A stretch of DNA of 64,000 nt from Acidobacteriota bacterium (GCA_016718135.1 JADKEF010000001.1:493001-557000), one strand, 5' to 3'. Shown: positions 26,413 through 35,343, numbered from the stretch's first letter. Program-made: numbers and translations. Notes: generated from the letters alone by a model not told the origin.

Positions 26413-27234
26413 CTAGAGGCGTCGATTACGGCGTTCTCTGGTGCTTACGTTTACACTTTGAAACTTCAGGACAACGCGAACACTTTCAGGGCGGGTTTCA
26501 AATTTAGCAGGGACAAATGGAGCAAATGCGGGATCGGACTGCAGCGCCTTTTCGAGATCGAGAATTGCCTGAGAATTGTGTGAGGGCTCGACAACTTCGG
26601 AAACTCTGGCCAACCCATTGCTGAAAACATCCGCAACGACGACAACTTCGTCATCCTTCATCCCACCGCGTACAAGTGATTTAGTGAGAGCGATCAGGGC
26701 TCCCTGAGGGTTCACGCTTGGCGATTCAGCTGCAAAATCCATACGGCTACGTGCAAAATCCGTAGGAGAAATAACGTCAAGACCAGTCATCTCTGAGTAT
26801 GGGGCACGATTGGAAGCGAGCATTATTCTCGAATCACCGGATTTTGCCGTCTCTCCACGAGAAATAATAGGGCGACCAGAAAACATCATCGTTAGGAATG
26901 TCATTCCAATGAGTAGTGAAGCGAGAACGCCAACGCTGTAGGGCATCAATTGCATCTCTAGCCATTGCCGAATATCGGAGTTCCTTGATGTCGAGATCCC
27001 GCGAGCGTTGAGTAATTCGGTACGGACGGCCTCATTGATCTTGTTCTTTAAGGCAAACGAAAGATCTGGCCGGCGCATCGACCTCAGACCCGCCGACAAC
27101 TCGCGATACTCGCTATGAGCCTGACGGCAGAGCGGGCACACCTCAAGATGAGAGGCGACCGCGAGGCTTTCCTGTTCGCTCAACGTGCCATCCGCGTAGA
27201 ACGTGAGGTCAAATTGTATATCCGAGCATTTCAT
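26413..27234 (-). CDS. Anti-sigma factor with zinc-finger (ZAS) domain
   Basis: 273 residues. The N terminus has the zinc-binding anti-sigma motif HLEVCPLC (H29, C33, C36, with C3 upstream), then a transmembrane helix (about 97-119, YSVGVLASLLIGMTFLTMMF) and an extracytoplasmic domain. This is the usual layout of proteins that hold an ECF sigma factor at the membrane. It lies downstream of the sigma gene on the same strand, with an unusually large 257-base gap between them that contains a hairpin. Confidence 0.85.
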   Translation of the reverse strand: MKCSDIQFDLTFYADGTLSEQESLAVASHLEVCPLCRQAHSEYRELSAGLRSMRRPDLSFALKNKINEAVRTELLNARGISTSRNSDIRQWLEMQLMPYSVGVLASLLIGMTFLTMMFSGRPIISRGETAKSGDSRIMLASNRAPYSEMTGLDVISPTDFARSRMDFAAESPSVNPQGALIALTKSLVRGGMKDDEVVVVADVFSNGLARVSEVVEPSHNSQAILDLEKALQSDPAFAPFVPAKFETRPESVRVVLKFQSVNVSTRERRNRRL

Positions 27235-27284
27235 TGCGCAGCTCTTACTAAGTTGATCGACTGAATGGCTGACTGACCCCGGCT

Positions 27285-27307
27285 GTCATCTGCTTACGCA
27301 GAATGAC
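27285..27307. other. Hairpin in sigma/anti-sigma gap
   Basis: GTCATCTGC and GCAGAATGAC pair around the loop TTAC with one bulged A. The core CTGCTTACGCAG matches part of the 8288 repeat arm. It is in the 257-base region between the two genes. A second weak pairing, CGGTTGTT (27362-27369) with AACAACCG (27383-27390), is nearby. Role unknown; it could be a decayed dispersed repeat or an mRNA processing/attenuation structure. Confidence 0.45.
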
Positions 27308-27491
27308 AACGTGTCGTCGAAACTCCTCGCCTGATGCGCTACTTCGGAACGGTTACCGTCTCGGTTGTTGCTGGTCGATTCAAACAACCGCTCTTGGCAG
27401 CGTATCTGTTGACTTGTCTCGATTCTCGCTCCTTTTGACCTATCGTTTGGCACCGATTTTATTTAGTCTTAAAAAATGAGACCGGGGTGAG

Positions 27492-28166
27492 TCAACCATT
27501 CACTTCGATTGTCAAAAAATCCTTTAGCCTCTTTCGAAGCTCGTCGCGGCCGCGTGATATTCGGGATTTGACTGTCCCGATACCTATTCCGAGAGCAACC
27601 GCAGTCTCGTCATAGCTCCTTCCTTCTATGTCGCAAAGGATGATCGCCTCTCGGTAAACATCCGCAATATCTAAAAGTGCGACCTGTATAGCGTACTCGC
27701 GTTCCCGGCGTATAGCCGCATCCTCGGGGCTGACCGACTTATCCTCGAGCGTATCGGAGAAAGCCATGCCTAATTCTCCGATGGGTGCGTCGAGCGAGAT
27801 CGTTACATCCCGCCTGCGTCGCTTCCACCAGCGAAATCTGTTTCGCGATTCGTTTATCGCGATGCGAAACAGCCAGGTTTTCAATTCTGAGTCGCCTCGA
27901 AAACCTTTGATCGAACGCAAGGCCCTCAAAAATGTCTCCTGCGTAAGATCGCCCGCTTCTTCTGCATTTTCTGTTAATCGATAGAGCAGGGCGTAAATAT
28001 CGTTTGAATATCGGTCGATCAGAATTTCAAATGCGGCGGCGTCACCGGCCTTTAGTCTTTCAATGAACAGCGAATCATCCCGGCCCTGGGCATTGGTGGT
28101 CGAGGCAGACACTACAGCCCGCCCAATTTCTTCGTCGTCAAAAGTGATTGACTTGACCAAGACCAT
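27492..28166 (-). CDS. ECF (RpoE-like) RNA polymerase sigma factor
   Basis: Region 2 (FEILIDRYSNDIYALLYRLTENAEEAGDLTQETFLRALRS) and region 4 (YREAIILCDIEGRSYDETAVALGIGIGTVKSRISRGRDELRKRL) are clear; there is no region 3. I place the start at ATG 28166 (224 residues, AAAGG upstream). The frame is open to GTG 28247, but that extension overlaps a RpoE-like promoter and is not sigma-like. The sequence also has an insertion between regions 2 and 4 rich in acidic residues. The partner is the anti-sigma gene downstream. Confidence 0.9.
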   Translation of the reverse strand: MVLVKSITFDDEEIGRAVVSASTTNAQGRDDSLFIERLKAGDAAAFEILIDRYSNDIYALLYRLTENAEEAGDLTQETFLRALRSIKGFRGDSELKTWLFRIAINESRNRFRWWKRRRRDVTISLDAPIGELGMAFSDTLEDKSVSPEDAAIRREREYAIQVALLDIADVYREAIILCDIEGRSYDETAVALGIGIGTVKSRISRGRDELRKRLKDFLTIEVNG

Positions 28167-28239
28167 CGCCGCCTTTAGCGTTCTCCTAGGACGAGAAGCT
28201 GTCAAATTGCCCCGTTCGCTTTCCTCGCGAACTGTAATG

Positions 28240-28267
28240 TTAGACACCGGTTTTAGGATATTGTTCC
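28240..28267 (-). promoter_or_regulatory. RpoE-like promoter for the ECF sigma gene
   Basis: On the minus strand GGAAC (28267-28263) is followed after exactly 18 bases by TCTAA (28244-28240). This matches the E. coli sigma-E pattern GGAACTT-N16-TCTRA in sequence and spacing. It would start transcription about 70 bases before ATG 28166, so the sigma factor probably activates its own gene. Confidence 0.55.
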
Positions 28268-28432
28268 CAAACCACTGTAATTATTTTGATGCCTAATATC
28301 TGCCTATCTGTGCCATTGTCTTTTCAATAGTTGCTCTAAACGCCGATATACGTTACATTAACTCTTTTGGAAAAAGCCCTTTTACGGCAATTATATAACG
28401 AGTTGATGCAGGGAATTTGCATTATTTAATCA

Positions 28433-29311
28433 ATGGCGAGCAAGAAAAGAAGATTTGAACAGTTACAGGCAGCCGCGGCGACCGCGCCGGGTGAGACGAA
28501 GAAATACGTCGACCCGTTTCAACAGCAGGTTGTCCCAAAGATCGAGGAAGTTGGCAAGAAACTCGAAGGCAAGGGCCGAACGCTCCTTTACGGACTGGTC
28601 GCGGTCATCGTCCTCCTTATTTTGGTCTTTTTGGTGATGCGCTGGAGCCGTAGCTCGGGCGGCGAAGCACAGCGTGCTTTGGGCAAGGCCATCGAGACAT
28701 CTCAGTCTCGTGTAACTGATACACCGCCTGCTCCGGGATCTGTAGCAGAGAAGACTTTCAAGACCGAGAAAGAGCGTGCTGAGGCCTCGATCACTGAATT
28801 TCAAGCTGTTGCCGACAAATTCGGCGGAGCTGTCGGTGAGAAGGCGAAGTATTTTGTAGCTGTCAACCGACTGACGATCGACCGTGCTGCGGGCCTTGCT
28901 GAGCTCGAAGCGATTGCCAATACGAGCTCCGAAGTTGGTAAACTCGCGAAATTTGCAGTCGCACAGGTCAAAGCCGACGACAGCAAACTGGACGAAGCCG
29001 CGGCGATCTATCAGGAATTGATCGCTCTCAGCGATCCGATCATTGCAAAGGAAACTTTAAATTTTGATCTCGCGAAGGTCTATGAGAAGCAGGGTAAGAA
29101 GACCGAGGCTGCTGACATCTTCTTTAAGATAGCCAAGGACGCGAGTGAGGCTAAGGATCTCGATGGAAAGACGATCCCACTGACGGACACGGCCAGAGAA
29201 GCTAAGGAGAAGTTGAAAACGCTTGATCCAGAACGAGCCAAGCAGATACCTGAGCCAACACCTGATTCGCCATTTGGCGGCGGTGGTGCTCCTCCCATCA
29301 ATTTTCAATAA
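28433..29311 (+). CDS. Membrane-anchored TPR protein, YfgM-like
   Basis: 292 residues: a charged cytoplasmic N terminus, one transmembrane helix (LLYGLVAVIVLLILVFLVM, about 51-69), then an extracytoplasmic alpha-helical domain with TPR-like pairs (AAIYQELIALSDPIIAKETL, LAKVYEKQGKKTEAADIFFKI) and a Pro/Gly-rich C terminus. The layout resembles YfgM, an ancillary subunit near the SecYEG/periplasmic chaperone network; the similarity is structural rather than a close sequence match. It is divergent from the sigma gene. Confidence 0.7.
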   Translation: MASKKRRFEQLQAAAATAPGETKKYVDPFQQQVVPKIEEVGKKLEGKGRTLLYGLVAVIVLLILVFLVMRWSRSSGGEAQRALGKAIETSQSRVTDTPPAPGSVAEKTFKTEKERAEASITEFQAVADKFGGAVGEKAKYFVAVNRLTIDRAAGLAELEAIANTSSEVGKLAKFAVAQVKADDSKLDEAAAIYQELIALSDPIIAKETLNFDLAKVYEKQGKKTEAADIFFKIAKDASEAKDLDGKTIPLTDTAREAKEKLKTLDPERAKQIPEPTPDSPFGGGGAPPINFQ

Positions 29312-29379
29312 ATACGCCTTTCGAACTTGGCGGGTTAATCGCACTTTCCTACTATTAACGTAGGAGGTGCGATTCTTAT

Positions 29380-30798
29380 TTGAACGAACTGGACGAAACA
29401 CCGCGGCCCAACGAAACAATGCCCGACGGCACCGTCGCTGGCGGAGCGGCTAAGTTCGTTTCGATCAGGGTATCTCCGCATAGCTATTTTACCGCTCTTT
29501 TACTCTCAAGCTTTATTTCTGCATTCCTCTTCTATCTGGAAAAAGACCTTGCTGGCGTGATCGTGTTTGCCTCTTCATGGATCCAGATTCCGTTCTTCGC
29601 ACTTAACGATAAAATCGCTTTCGACGGCCGGCAATTGATCAGGACGGGTGCCATACCGACAGCATGGTGTTGGTTTAACACATCGCGTCGGCGTCTCAAA
29701 CTGCGTGATATTGAGCAAGTCGAGACCGAGGCGATCAGGACGGCAAAGCGTGGCGGAAACGTTTACTATCGATACCGCACGACAATCCGGGGTAAAGGCC
29801 TTAACGTGACGATCGCGTCCGGCGGGAGCGATTATCGCGATATGGTCAAGAGTATTCTGCCGTTGCTGGCTGATAACGTACTCGATACCCGCTCGATAGA
29901 ATTGCGTGACCACCTCACCGATCCCGCGGAGACGCTTGAACGCGCAAAGAACGCCCATATTCCGTCTGCGGAAGTCCTCGAAAGCTCGTTTCGTAATTCC
30001 CGACGTAGACGAACTCAGAATTCTAATTCGCCACAGATCGTCGTGACCAACCAAAAGGCAGACGAGCTTCGCGACCTTGCCAACGAACTCCGCGTTTCCG
30101 GTTACTTTCTCCAGGCTCTAGAAGCATTTCGTCGGGCTTTGATCTTGCGACCGAGAGACGGTCGGCTTCTTTTTGAATTTGCACGGTGCCTTCACTCCTT
30201 CGCCGGAGTTGAGCGTGATCCGAAATTAGAACGCCGTGCATTGGCCGCCTTGAGATTGTCTGAGCGAAGAGCGAACGACGATGATGATATGCTGATCCGG
30301 CTGGGCGAGTGGTATTTTCAGATCGGCGAGTGGGGACGTGCCGGGAATGTCTTTCAAAGTGCCTTAGAACGTCTCGGCGATAACTTTCGCACCGCCCGCG
30401 GCCTTGCCGAGATCGCACTCCGCGAAGGGAAGATCGCACACGTCATTCACCATTTCTCGACCGCCAACCGCGTTGCCGAAACGCCCAGCCTGCGTCGCTG
30501 GTCAAAAGGTGAGGCCGAATACTTTTCCAATCTGAATTCCGACGGCGAATACATGGAACTCGAGATCGGCCGGGTGAATCTGCTTGAAACCGTAGAGACC
30601 TCAAAGAAGACCACGCTGCGAATCACCTTCCTGGCCTTACCAACCATCATCTTCGGCGTCCTCCTCGAAGACCACCTGATCGCCAACATCGGCTGGGCCG
30701 TCGCAGGCGTCGCCCTGGTCATCTGGACCGGACTCATAGTCACCCAAAAAATGCTCGCCCAACGCATACCGTATGAGCTGGTGGTGAATGACGATTAG
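29380..30798 (+). CDS. Membrane protein with PH-like and TPR regions
   Basis: 472 residues. Two hydrophobic segments near the N terminus (about 34-65), a beta-rich stretch (RDIEQVETEAIRTAKRG to LNVTIASGG) that looks like a bacterial PH-like domain, a TPR region (about 225-365, ELRVSGYFLQALEAFRRALILRPRDG), and two closing transmembrane helices. The start is TTG 29380: a strong AGGAGGT lies 12 bases before it, while the first in-frame ATG (29419) has no ribosome-binding site. No named family recognised. A terminator follows. Confidence 0.75.
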   Translation: MNELDETPRPNETMPDGTVAGGAAKFVSIRVSPHSYFTALLLSSFISAFLFYLEKDLAGVIVFASSWIQIPFFALNDKIAFDGRQLIRTGAIPTAWCWFNTSRRRLKLRDIEQVETEAIRTAKRGGNVYYRYRTTIRGKGLNVTIASGGSDYRDMVKSILPLLADNVLDTRSIELRDHLTDPAETLERAKNAHIPSAEVLESSFRNSRRRRTQNSNSPQIVVTNQKADELRDLANELRVSGYFLQALEAFRRALILRPRDGRLLFEFARCLHSFAGVERDPKLERRALAALRLSERRANDDDDMLIRLGEWYFQIGEWGRAGNVFQSALERLGDNFRTARGLAEIALREGKIAHVIHHFSTANRVAETPSLRRWSKGEAEYFSNLNSDGEYMELEIGRVNLLETVETSKKTTLRITFLALPTIIFGVLLEDHLIANIGWAVAGVALVIWTGLIVTQKMLAQRIPYELVVNDD

Positions 30799-30852
30799 GC
30801 ACCTTTTGGATACCAAAGAGTGGCGAATGTCGCACAAAATAACCTGGCAAAC

Positions 30853-30879
30853 AAAAGCCCCGATTTTCGTCGGGGCTTT
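30853..30879. terminator. Bidirectional terminator
   Basis: AAAGCCCCGA (30854-30863) and TCGGGGCTTT (30870-30879) form a perfect 10-bp stem with loop TTTTCG. It lies between the TPR membrane protein (rightward) and the ATP-grasp gene (leftward). Confidence 0.88.
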
Positions 30880-30886
30880 AACATTT

Positions 30887-31843
30887 CTATTTCGAGGCGG
30901 CTTTCTCAGGCGGATTGAGCATCGCAGACCAGCGATACTCGGGGGCATCCCAACCTTTTTTGAGCTTTTCTAAGATGAACTCGGTCATGTTGTCGACGAT
31001 CCAGCGGTGGTTCTTTTCGCCGACGGAGGCGAGCTCGGCGTCGGGGGCCGGGTTCATGAAGTCGATGGCGTACGGGATGCCGTCTTTGATGGCGAATTCG
31101 ACGGTGTTGAGATCGTAGCCGAGAGCGGTGCAGATCGTCTTGACGTCCTGCTCGACGCGGGCGTGGAGCTCGGGTGTGAGGTAGTCTTCGACATCGACGT
31201 ACTGCATACCGCTAAGGTAAGGCTTCGACGGGTCGTAGGGCATGATCAGTACATTTTCTTTGCCGACGCAGTAGCAGCGGACAAATTGGTCGTACTCGAT
31301 GCCTTGCTGCAGGGTCATGCAGAGTGTACCGGACGCGTTGTATTCGGTGAACAGCTCTTCGAGTGAGTGAATTTTGGAAACATTCTTCCAACCGCCGCCG
31401 TCGAACGGTTTTAGGAACGACGGAAAGCCGACGTGATCGACGACGCCCTGCCAATCGATCGGGAATTCGAGATTACGGAGACTTTCGTCGGTGATGTCCT
31501 TGATGTAGCTATGCTGGGGTAGCAGAACCGTCTTCGGGATCGCTACGCCGAGTTTGGTGGCGAGAGCGAAGTTGAAAAACTTATCATCCGCCGACCACCA
31601 GAATGGGTTGTTGATGATGTACGTGCCTTCGAGAGCAAACCGCTTAAGCGTTGCACGATAGTACGGTATCTCATGCGAAATGCGATCGATGATGACGTCG
31701 TAACGCTTTTCTTCATCAAGCGTGATGCCGCCGATCTTGACCATTTCGGCGACGACCTCGCCATTGCCTTTCTCGTTGATACTGTTAATGATGGACTCGG
31801 GAAATGTCTGCTCGCGTCCGACTAAGATACCTACTCGTTTCAT
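30887..31843 (-). CDS. ATP-grasp ligase, RimK-like
   Basis: 318 residues with the ATP-grasp layout: an N-terminal pre-ATP-grasp domain (VGILVGREQTFPESIINSIN), a lysine-containing strand (HVGFPSFLKPFDGGGWKNV), an LQQGIEYDQFVRCYCVG strand, and the C-terminal metal-ligand strand FAIKDGIPYAIDFMNPAPDAE. ATP-grasp enzymes activate a carboxylate as acyl-phosphate and join it to an amine or thiol. Substrate unknown. It is the last gene in the leftward PspA-containing run, separated from the next by about 90 bases that include a dispersed repeat. Confidence 0.82.
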   Translation of the reverse strand: MKRVGILVGREQTFPESIINSINEKGNGEVVAEMVKIGGITLDEEKRYDVIIDRISHEIPYYRATLKRFALEGTYIINNPFWWSADDKFFNFALATKLGVAIPKTVLLPQHSYIKDITDESLRNLEFPIDWQGVVDHVGFPSFLKPFDGGGWKNVSKIHSLEELFTEYNASGTLCMTLQQGIEYDQFVRCYCVGKENVLIMPYDPSKPYLSGMQYVDVEDYLTPELHARVEQDVKTICTALGYDLNTVEFAIKDGIPYAIDFMNPAPDAELASVGEKNHRWIVDNMTEFILEKLKKGWDAPEYRWSAMLNPPEKAASK

Positions 31844-31859
31844 AAGGCGTAAATTTTAT

Positions 31860-31911
31860 CGCAAAGACGCAGAGGTCGCAAAGACGCTCGAAATAACTTT
31901 GCGTCTTCGTA
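31860..31911. repeat. Dispersed inverted repeat, GACGCAAAG type
   Basis: CGCAAAGACGCAGAGGTCGC (31860-31879) continuing to AAGACG, and ACTTTGCGTCTTCGT (31896-31910), which contains the complement of GACGCAAAG. It lies between the ATP-grasp and coiled-coil genes and belongs with the 42652 element by its reiterated GCAGAG/GCAAAG units. Confidence 0.6.
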
Positions 31912-31932
31912 ACACTACGGTGAATATCTCAT

Positions 31933-32781
31933 CTATTTCGTGCCCGGCAACAGTTCCAAATTGCCCATCTCTCGATTGTAGGAATCGAGTGCTCCGACCT
32001 CGTCGGCCGTCGCGTCGAGCATTTGCTTGGTCATCGCGATCGAGTCGGATAGCTGTTCGAAATCGAGGAGCGAGAATTTCTCCGGTGTTGAGATCGTAAC
32101 GATCTCGTCGTTGAGGTAGCTGAAGAAGTTTTCTATCGACTGAAGCTGGCCTTCGACGAGCTTTACGCTCCGCTCGATCTCGTCGAACGAGGCGACACGT
32201 CGTTTGAGGATCTCGACGTTAGTTTGCTGGATCCGCTTTGTCTTCTCGTCAGTGGATGATTCCATCGCACGAAAGGCTTGAGAAAGCTGATTGTGAACGG
32301 CCGTGCGATTGATCGATTTGAGGTGCTGCTTGCGGCGTCGGTAAACGTCGAGGAGATCGACGAAATCTTCCCAACGCTGGTCGAGAGCCTTCAGATTAGA
32401 TGGCAGCGTGGCTGTGGCTGTGAACTTGCGATAGTTGTCCTGGATCTTTTCCTTTAACCAACGCAAATATTCGACGGCCTCGCGTTCGCGGGGCGTGAAT
32501 GACTTGATGAGCTTTTCGCGGCCGGCATTGTGAGCTTCCAATAACCGCTGGTGCTCGCGTTTCTGCACCATCTGGCGATAGACGGGCAGATTGGGTACGA
32601 CAACAACGTAGATCGCCTCGAGAATGAGAGCGATCAGCAGCGGGATGACGCTGCCCGTAAAAGCCGCTGCGGCGAGAAAGCCCGCGAGCGCCCAGAAGTT
32701 GACGGGTTCCTTCAGAGCCGCTTTTGCGTAGCTCGTTTGGAATTTATCCAGGTCCTGCCGGTATTTTGCCAGATCGGCCAT
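31933..32781 (-). CDS. Membrane coiled-coil protein in the pspA cluster
   Basis: 282 residues. An N-terminal helix is followed by a hydrophobic hairpin (about 28-67, FWALAGFLAAAAFTGSVIPLLIALILEAIYVVVV) and then an almost entirely alpha-helical, charged coiled-coil region to the end. There are no catalytic motifs. I do not recognise a named family; some PspA neighbourhoods contain similar membrane coiled-coil proteins. It starts 39 bases after the pspA stop on the same strand, so it is likely a co-expressed membrane partner of PspA. Confidence 0.75.
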   Translation of the reverse strand: MADLAKYRQDLDKFQTSYAKAALKEPVNFWALAGFLAAAAFTGSVIPLLIALILEAIYVVVVPNLPVYRQMVQKREHQRLLEAHNAGREKLIKSFTPREREAVEYLRWLKEKIQDNYRKFTATATLPSNLKALDQRWEDFVDLLDVYRRRKQHLKSINRTAVHNQLSQAFRAMESSTDEKTKRIQQTNVEILKRRVASFDEIERSVKLVEGQLQSIENFFSYLNDEIVTISTPEKFSLLDFEQLSDSIAMTKQMLDATADEVGALDSYNREMGNLELLPGTK

Positions 32782-32820
32782 AAACTATTGTGATGCGAAA
32801 ATTTCGACCCGCGTTACGCT

Positions 32821-33582
32821 CTAACCGTTCGAATGGCTCTTTATATCGATGACGTCAGCTTCCGGCACAGTCGAGTTTGTCTCGATCTGCTTAATGTCCG
32901 GGGTTCCGGCTGCCAACATGCCCATCGACTGTTTGTATTCGAGCAGCTTGTCCTGAAGCTGTATGTCCATCGCCTCACGCTCGATGTCCTGCATTTGCGA
33001 GTCGACCGAGGCCGAGCCGAGCTGCAATTTTGCCTCGGCAGCGGCAACGCGGCGGTCGATCTTCTCGCGCATTTCGTTAAATGTCGAGGCATCGTCGCCG
33101 ATGTTGAAGGTGTCCATCGTCTGGGCAAGCTGCTCTTGAAGTTTTGCCTGCTTGGCCGCCGAAATGAGCTGCATCGCCTCAGCGGTGCGCTTCTTCATAT
33201 TGAGGACGTAGTTGTCGCGGGCCTTTAATGCCTGTTTCGAAGCGTCACCAGCCTGTGCAGCCTGAGCCTCGGTGCGTTGGAGATCCGCTTGTGCCTGTTG
33301 TAGTTGGCCGATGTAGGCGGTCGCGATGTCGTCGCGGCCCATTTTTACGGAGGCTTTGATCTTGCTGTCGAGGTCGACGACCTGAGTCGACAGATTCTCC
33401 TTCTGCTTGAGCAAAAGGCGCTCGGTGGCCATTACCTGCGCGACCGAATTATTAAGCTCGGGCACCCGATCACGCATGTCGCGGATCGTTTGCTGCAGCA
33501 CCAATTCGGGGTTCTCGATCCTATCAAGCGCGGCTCCCGTTCCCGCTCTGAACACTCTGGTTATCCTCTGCCACAGTCCCAT
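32821..33582 (-). CDS. pspA: PspA/IM30 family protein
   Basis: 253 residues, nearly all helical: amphipathic helix 0 (MGLWQRITRVFRAGTGAALDRIENP) that binds stressed membranes, then the long coiled-coil hairpin (PELVLQQTIRDMRDRVPELNNSVAQVMATE) characteristic of ESCRT-III-like PspA/Vipp1 proteins. ATG 33582 is chosen because the protein then begins with the conserved MGLWQR helix; the in-frame TTG 33606 would place the GAGGAG ribosome-binding site inside the gene. It probably protects membrane integrity and proton-motive force. pspF and pspBC are absent nearby. Confidence 0.93.
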   Translation of the reverse strand: MGLWQRITRVFRAGTGAALDRIENPELVLQQTIRDMRDRVPELNNSVAQVMATERLLLKQKENLSTQVVDLDSKIKASVKMGRDDIATAYIGQLQQAQADLQRTEAQAAQAGDASKQALKARDNYVLNMKKRTAEAMQLISAAKQAKLQEQLAQTMDTFNIGDDASTFNEMREKIDRRVAAAEAKLQLGSASVDSQMQDIEREAMDIQLQDKLLEYKQSMGMLAAGTPDIKQIETNSTVPEADVIDIKSHSNG

Positions 33583-33791
33583 TTTATCAATCAGCTCCTC
33601 TTGCAAATATGGGCAACAACAACTTCGCCAAATCCCTTACGAAACACCGCGAGCGGAAGTTGCAAATTCCAAACCAGTATAACAGAAAATCAATTTAGGG
33701 AAGACAATGTGCGCCGTTCTTAGGCTAGAAAATTGGGTTTTGACGGTAACTGGTTTACAGTAGTTCTACAGCGTCTGAATAAGCAATACAA

Positions 33792-35144
33792 ATGCGACAG
33801 TCCCTCCAGAACTTAGTCGGCGACCTTGATCGGGAATTGCTCCGTGAACACCGATTTGACACTGAGCTTTTTGGCGAGCTTACCGCTATCCAACACGAGT
33901 CCGGCATCTTGCACGGTGACCGACCGATATCACCATTCCTAAGACCCTATTTTCTTGCCGAATCGAAATATGCCGCGATCAAGAATGCTGCTGCCTCGCT
34001 TGCGAAAGCTTTTGGTGCACTGACGTCGGCTGCACTCGAGAATGACGCAATAATGGACGAGCTTGGCATGTCCGAAAAGGAACGCCTTTGGGCGCGGCTC
34101 GAGACCGGATACAGTCACGTTTCCGTGACAAGCCGCCTCGACACCTTCCTGACTGAGGATGGTTTCGCTTTTCTAGAGTACAACGGGGAAACTCCGGCCG
34201 GCGTCGGCGATCAGGCGGCGCTGGAACGCCTGTACTCGCATATCCCAACCGTTCGACGATTCCTCACCGAGAATGAGCATCATTATCCGCAGCCACACGT
34301 CAGTTTGATCCACTCGCTAGACCAGGCCTATCGCGAATCTGGCGGGCAAAAGGAAAAACCGAATATCGCGATCATCGATTGGGCTGGAGTCGCGACAGGC
34401 GCCGAGTTTGAAATACTGCGTGACTTTTTTGAGTCCCGCGACTATCGGACGAAGATATGTACTCCGGAAGAATTGGATTACGCGGGCGGAGTGCTGACCG
34501 CGGGTGACTTTGCGATCGATGTTTTCTACAAGCGGGTGATCATCCACGAATTCCTGGACAGGTTTGATGAGGAGCACCCGGTCTTTAAGGCATGCACAGA
34601 CGGTGCCGTTTGCATGGCGAACTCTTTTCGTTCGAAGATACCCCATAAGAAATCGAGCTTTGCGATCCTGACCGACGAAAGGTATCAAGGGCTTTTCGAT
34701 GCGGGTCAACTTGAGGCAATAGGACAGCACGTTCCGTGGACCCGAACCGTCAAATATGGCAAGACGACTTATTTAGGAAAAGATGTCGACCTGGTCGAAT
34801 TCATCCGGAATGAAAGGCACCGTTTCGTTCTCAAGCCGAATGATGATTACGGAGGTAAGGGCATCAAGTTTGGCTGGGAGACTTCCGAATCTGATTGGGA
34901 TGAAGCAATCGAACATGCGCTGGGCGAGCCGTATGTAGTTCAGGAGCGGGTTCCGGTCGAGAAGACCGATATTCCTGTCTTTGCCGACGGCGAGGCTCGT
35001 ATGGAATCCTTGACGGTTGATTTCGATCCCTTTCTCTTCTGCGGCGTTGTCGAGGGAGGAATGGTGAGGCTGGCTTCAGGCTCGCTCGTCAATATCACAC
35101 AGGGCGGCGGTGAGACAGCACTAGCAATACTCAAGGGGTTCTGA
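33792..35144 (+). CDS. Circularly permuted ATP-grasp-like protein
   Basis: 450 residues resembling the circularly permuted ATP-grasp families: a mid-protein AFLEYNGETPAGVGDQAAL segment (acidic metal-binding strand), FYKRVIIHEFLDRF, KIPHKKSSFAILTD, then RHRFVLKPNDDYGGKGIKFG (nucleotide-binding Lys and Gly loop), PYVVQERVPVEK, and a C-terminal LASGSLVNITQGGG. Such enzymes form peptide or amide bonds; the substrate is unknown. It is divergent from pspA with about 210 bases between, so a shared regulatory region is possible. Confidence 0.8.
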   Translation: MRQSLQNLVGDLDRELLREHRFDTELFGELTAIQHESGILHGDRPISPFLRPYFLAESKYAAIKNAAASLAKAFGALTSAALENDAIMDELGMSEKERLWARLETGYSHVSVTSRLDTFLTEDGFAFLEYNGETPAGVGDQAALERLYSHIPTVRRFLTENEHHYPQPHVSLIHSLDQAYRESGGQKEKPNIAIIDWAGVATGAEFEILRDFFESRDYRTKICTPEELDYAGGVLTAGDFAIDVFYKRVIIHEFLDRFDEEHPVFKACTDGAVCMANSFRSKIPHKKSSFAILTDERYQGLFDAGQLEAIGQHVPWTRTVKYGKTTYLGKDVDLVEFIRNERHRFVLKPNDDYGGKGIKFGWETSESDWDEAIEHALGEPYVVQERVPVEKTDIPVFADGEARMESLTVDFDPFLFCGVVEGGMVRLASGSLVNITQGGGETALAILKGF

Positions 35145-35343
35145 TCAAACACCGCTCACGCGAGGTGCCGCGCCAAAAGGGGCTCACGATCGCGAAAACT
35201 AAAATACAATACGCCATTCCTGCAAGATTCCAACTGTACCCTCGTTCACCAAGCGTAGGCAATGTTGTGTGCGTTGCTGTAGAAAAGAGTTTGTGAAAGT
35301 ATCGATGACGACCGGTACCGGCATCAGAGATAGATAAGGAAAC

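Noticed and set aside
28367..28399. Sigma-70 promoter for the YfgM-like gene (TTGGAA with TATATA)
   Set aside because: The spacing is 19 bases or more and several alternative weak boxes exist in this AT-rich gap, so no single one can be supported.
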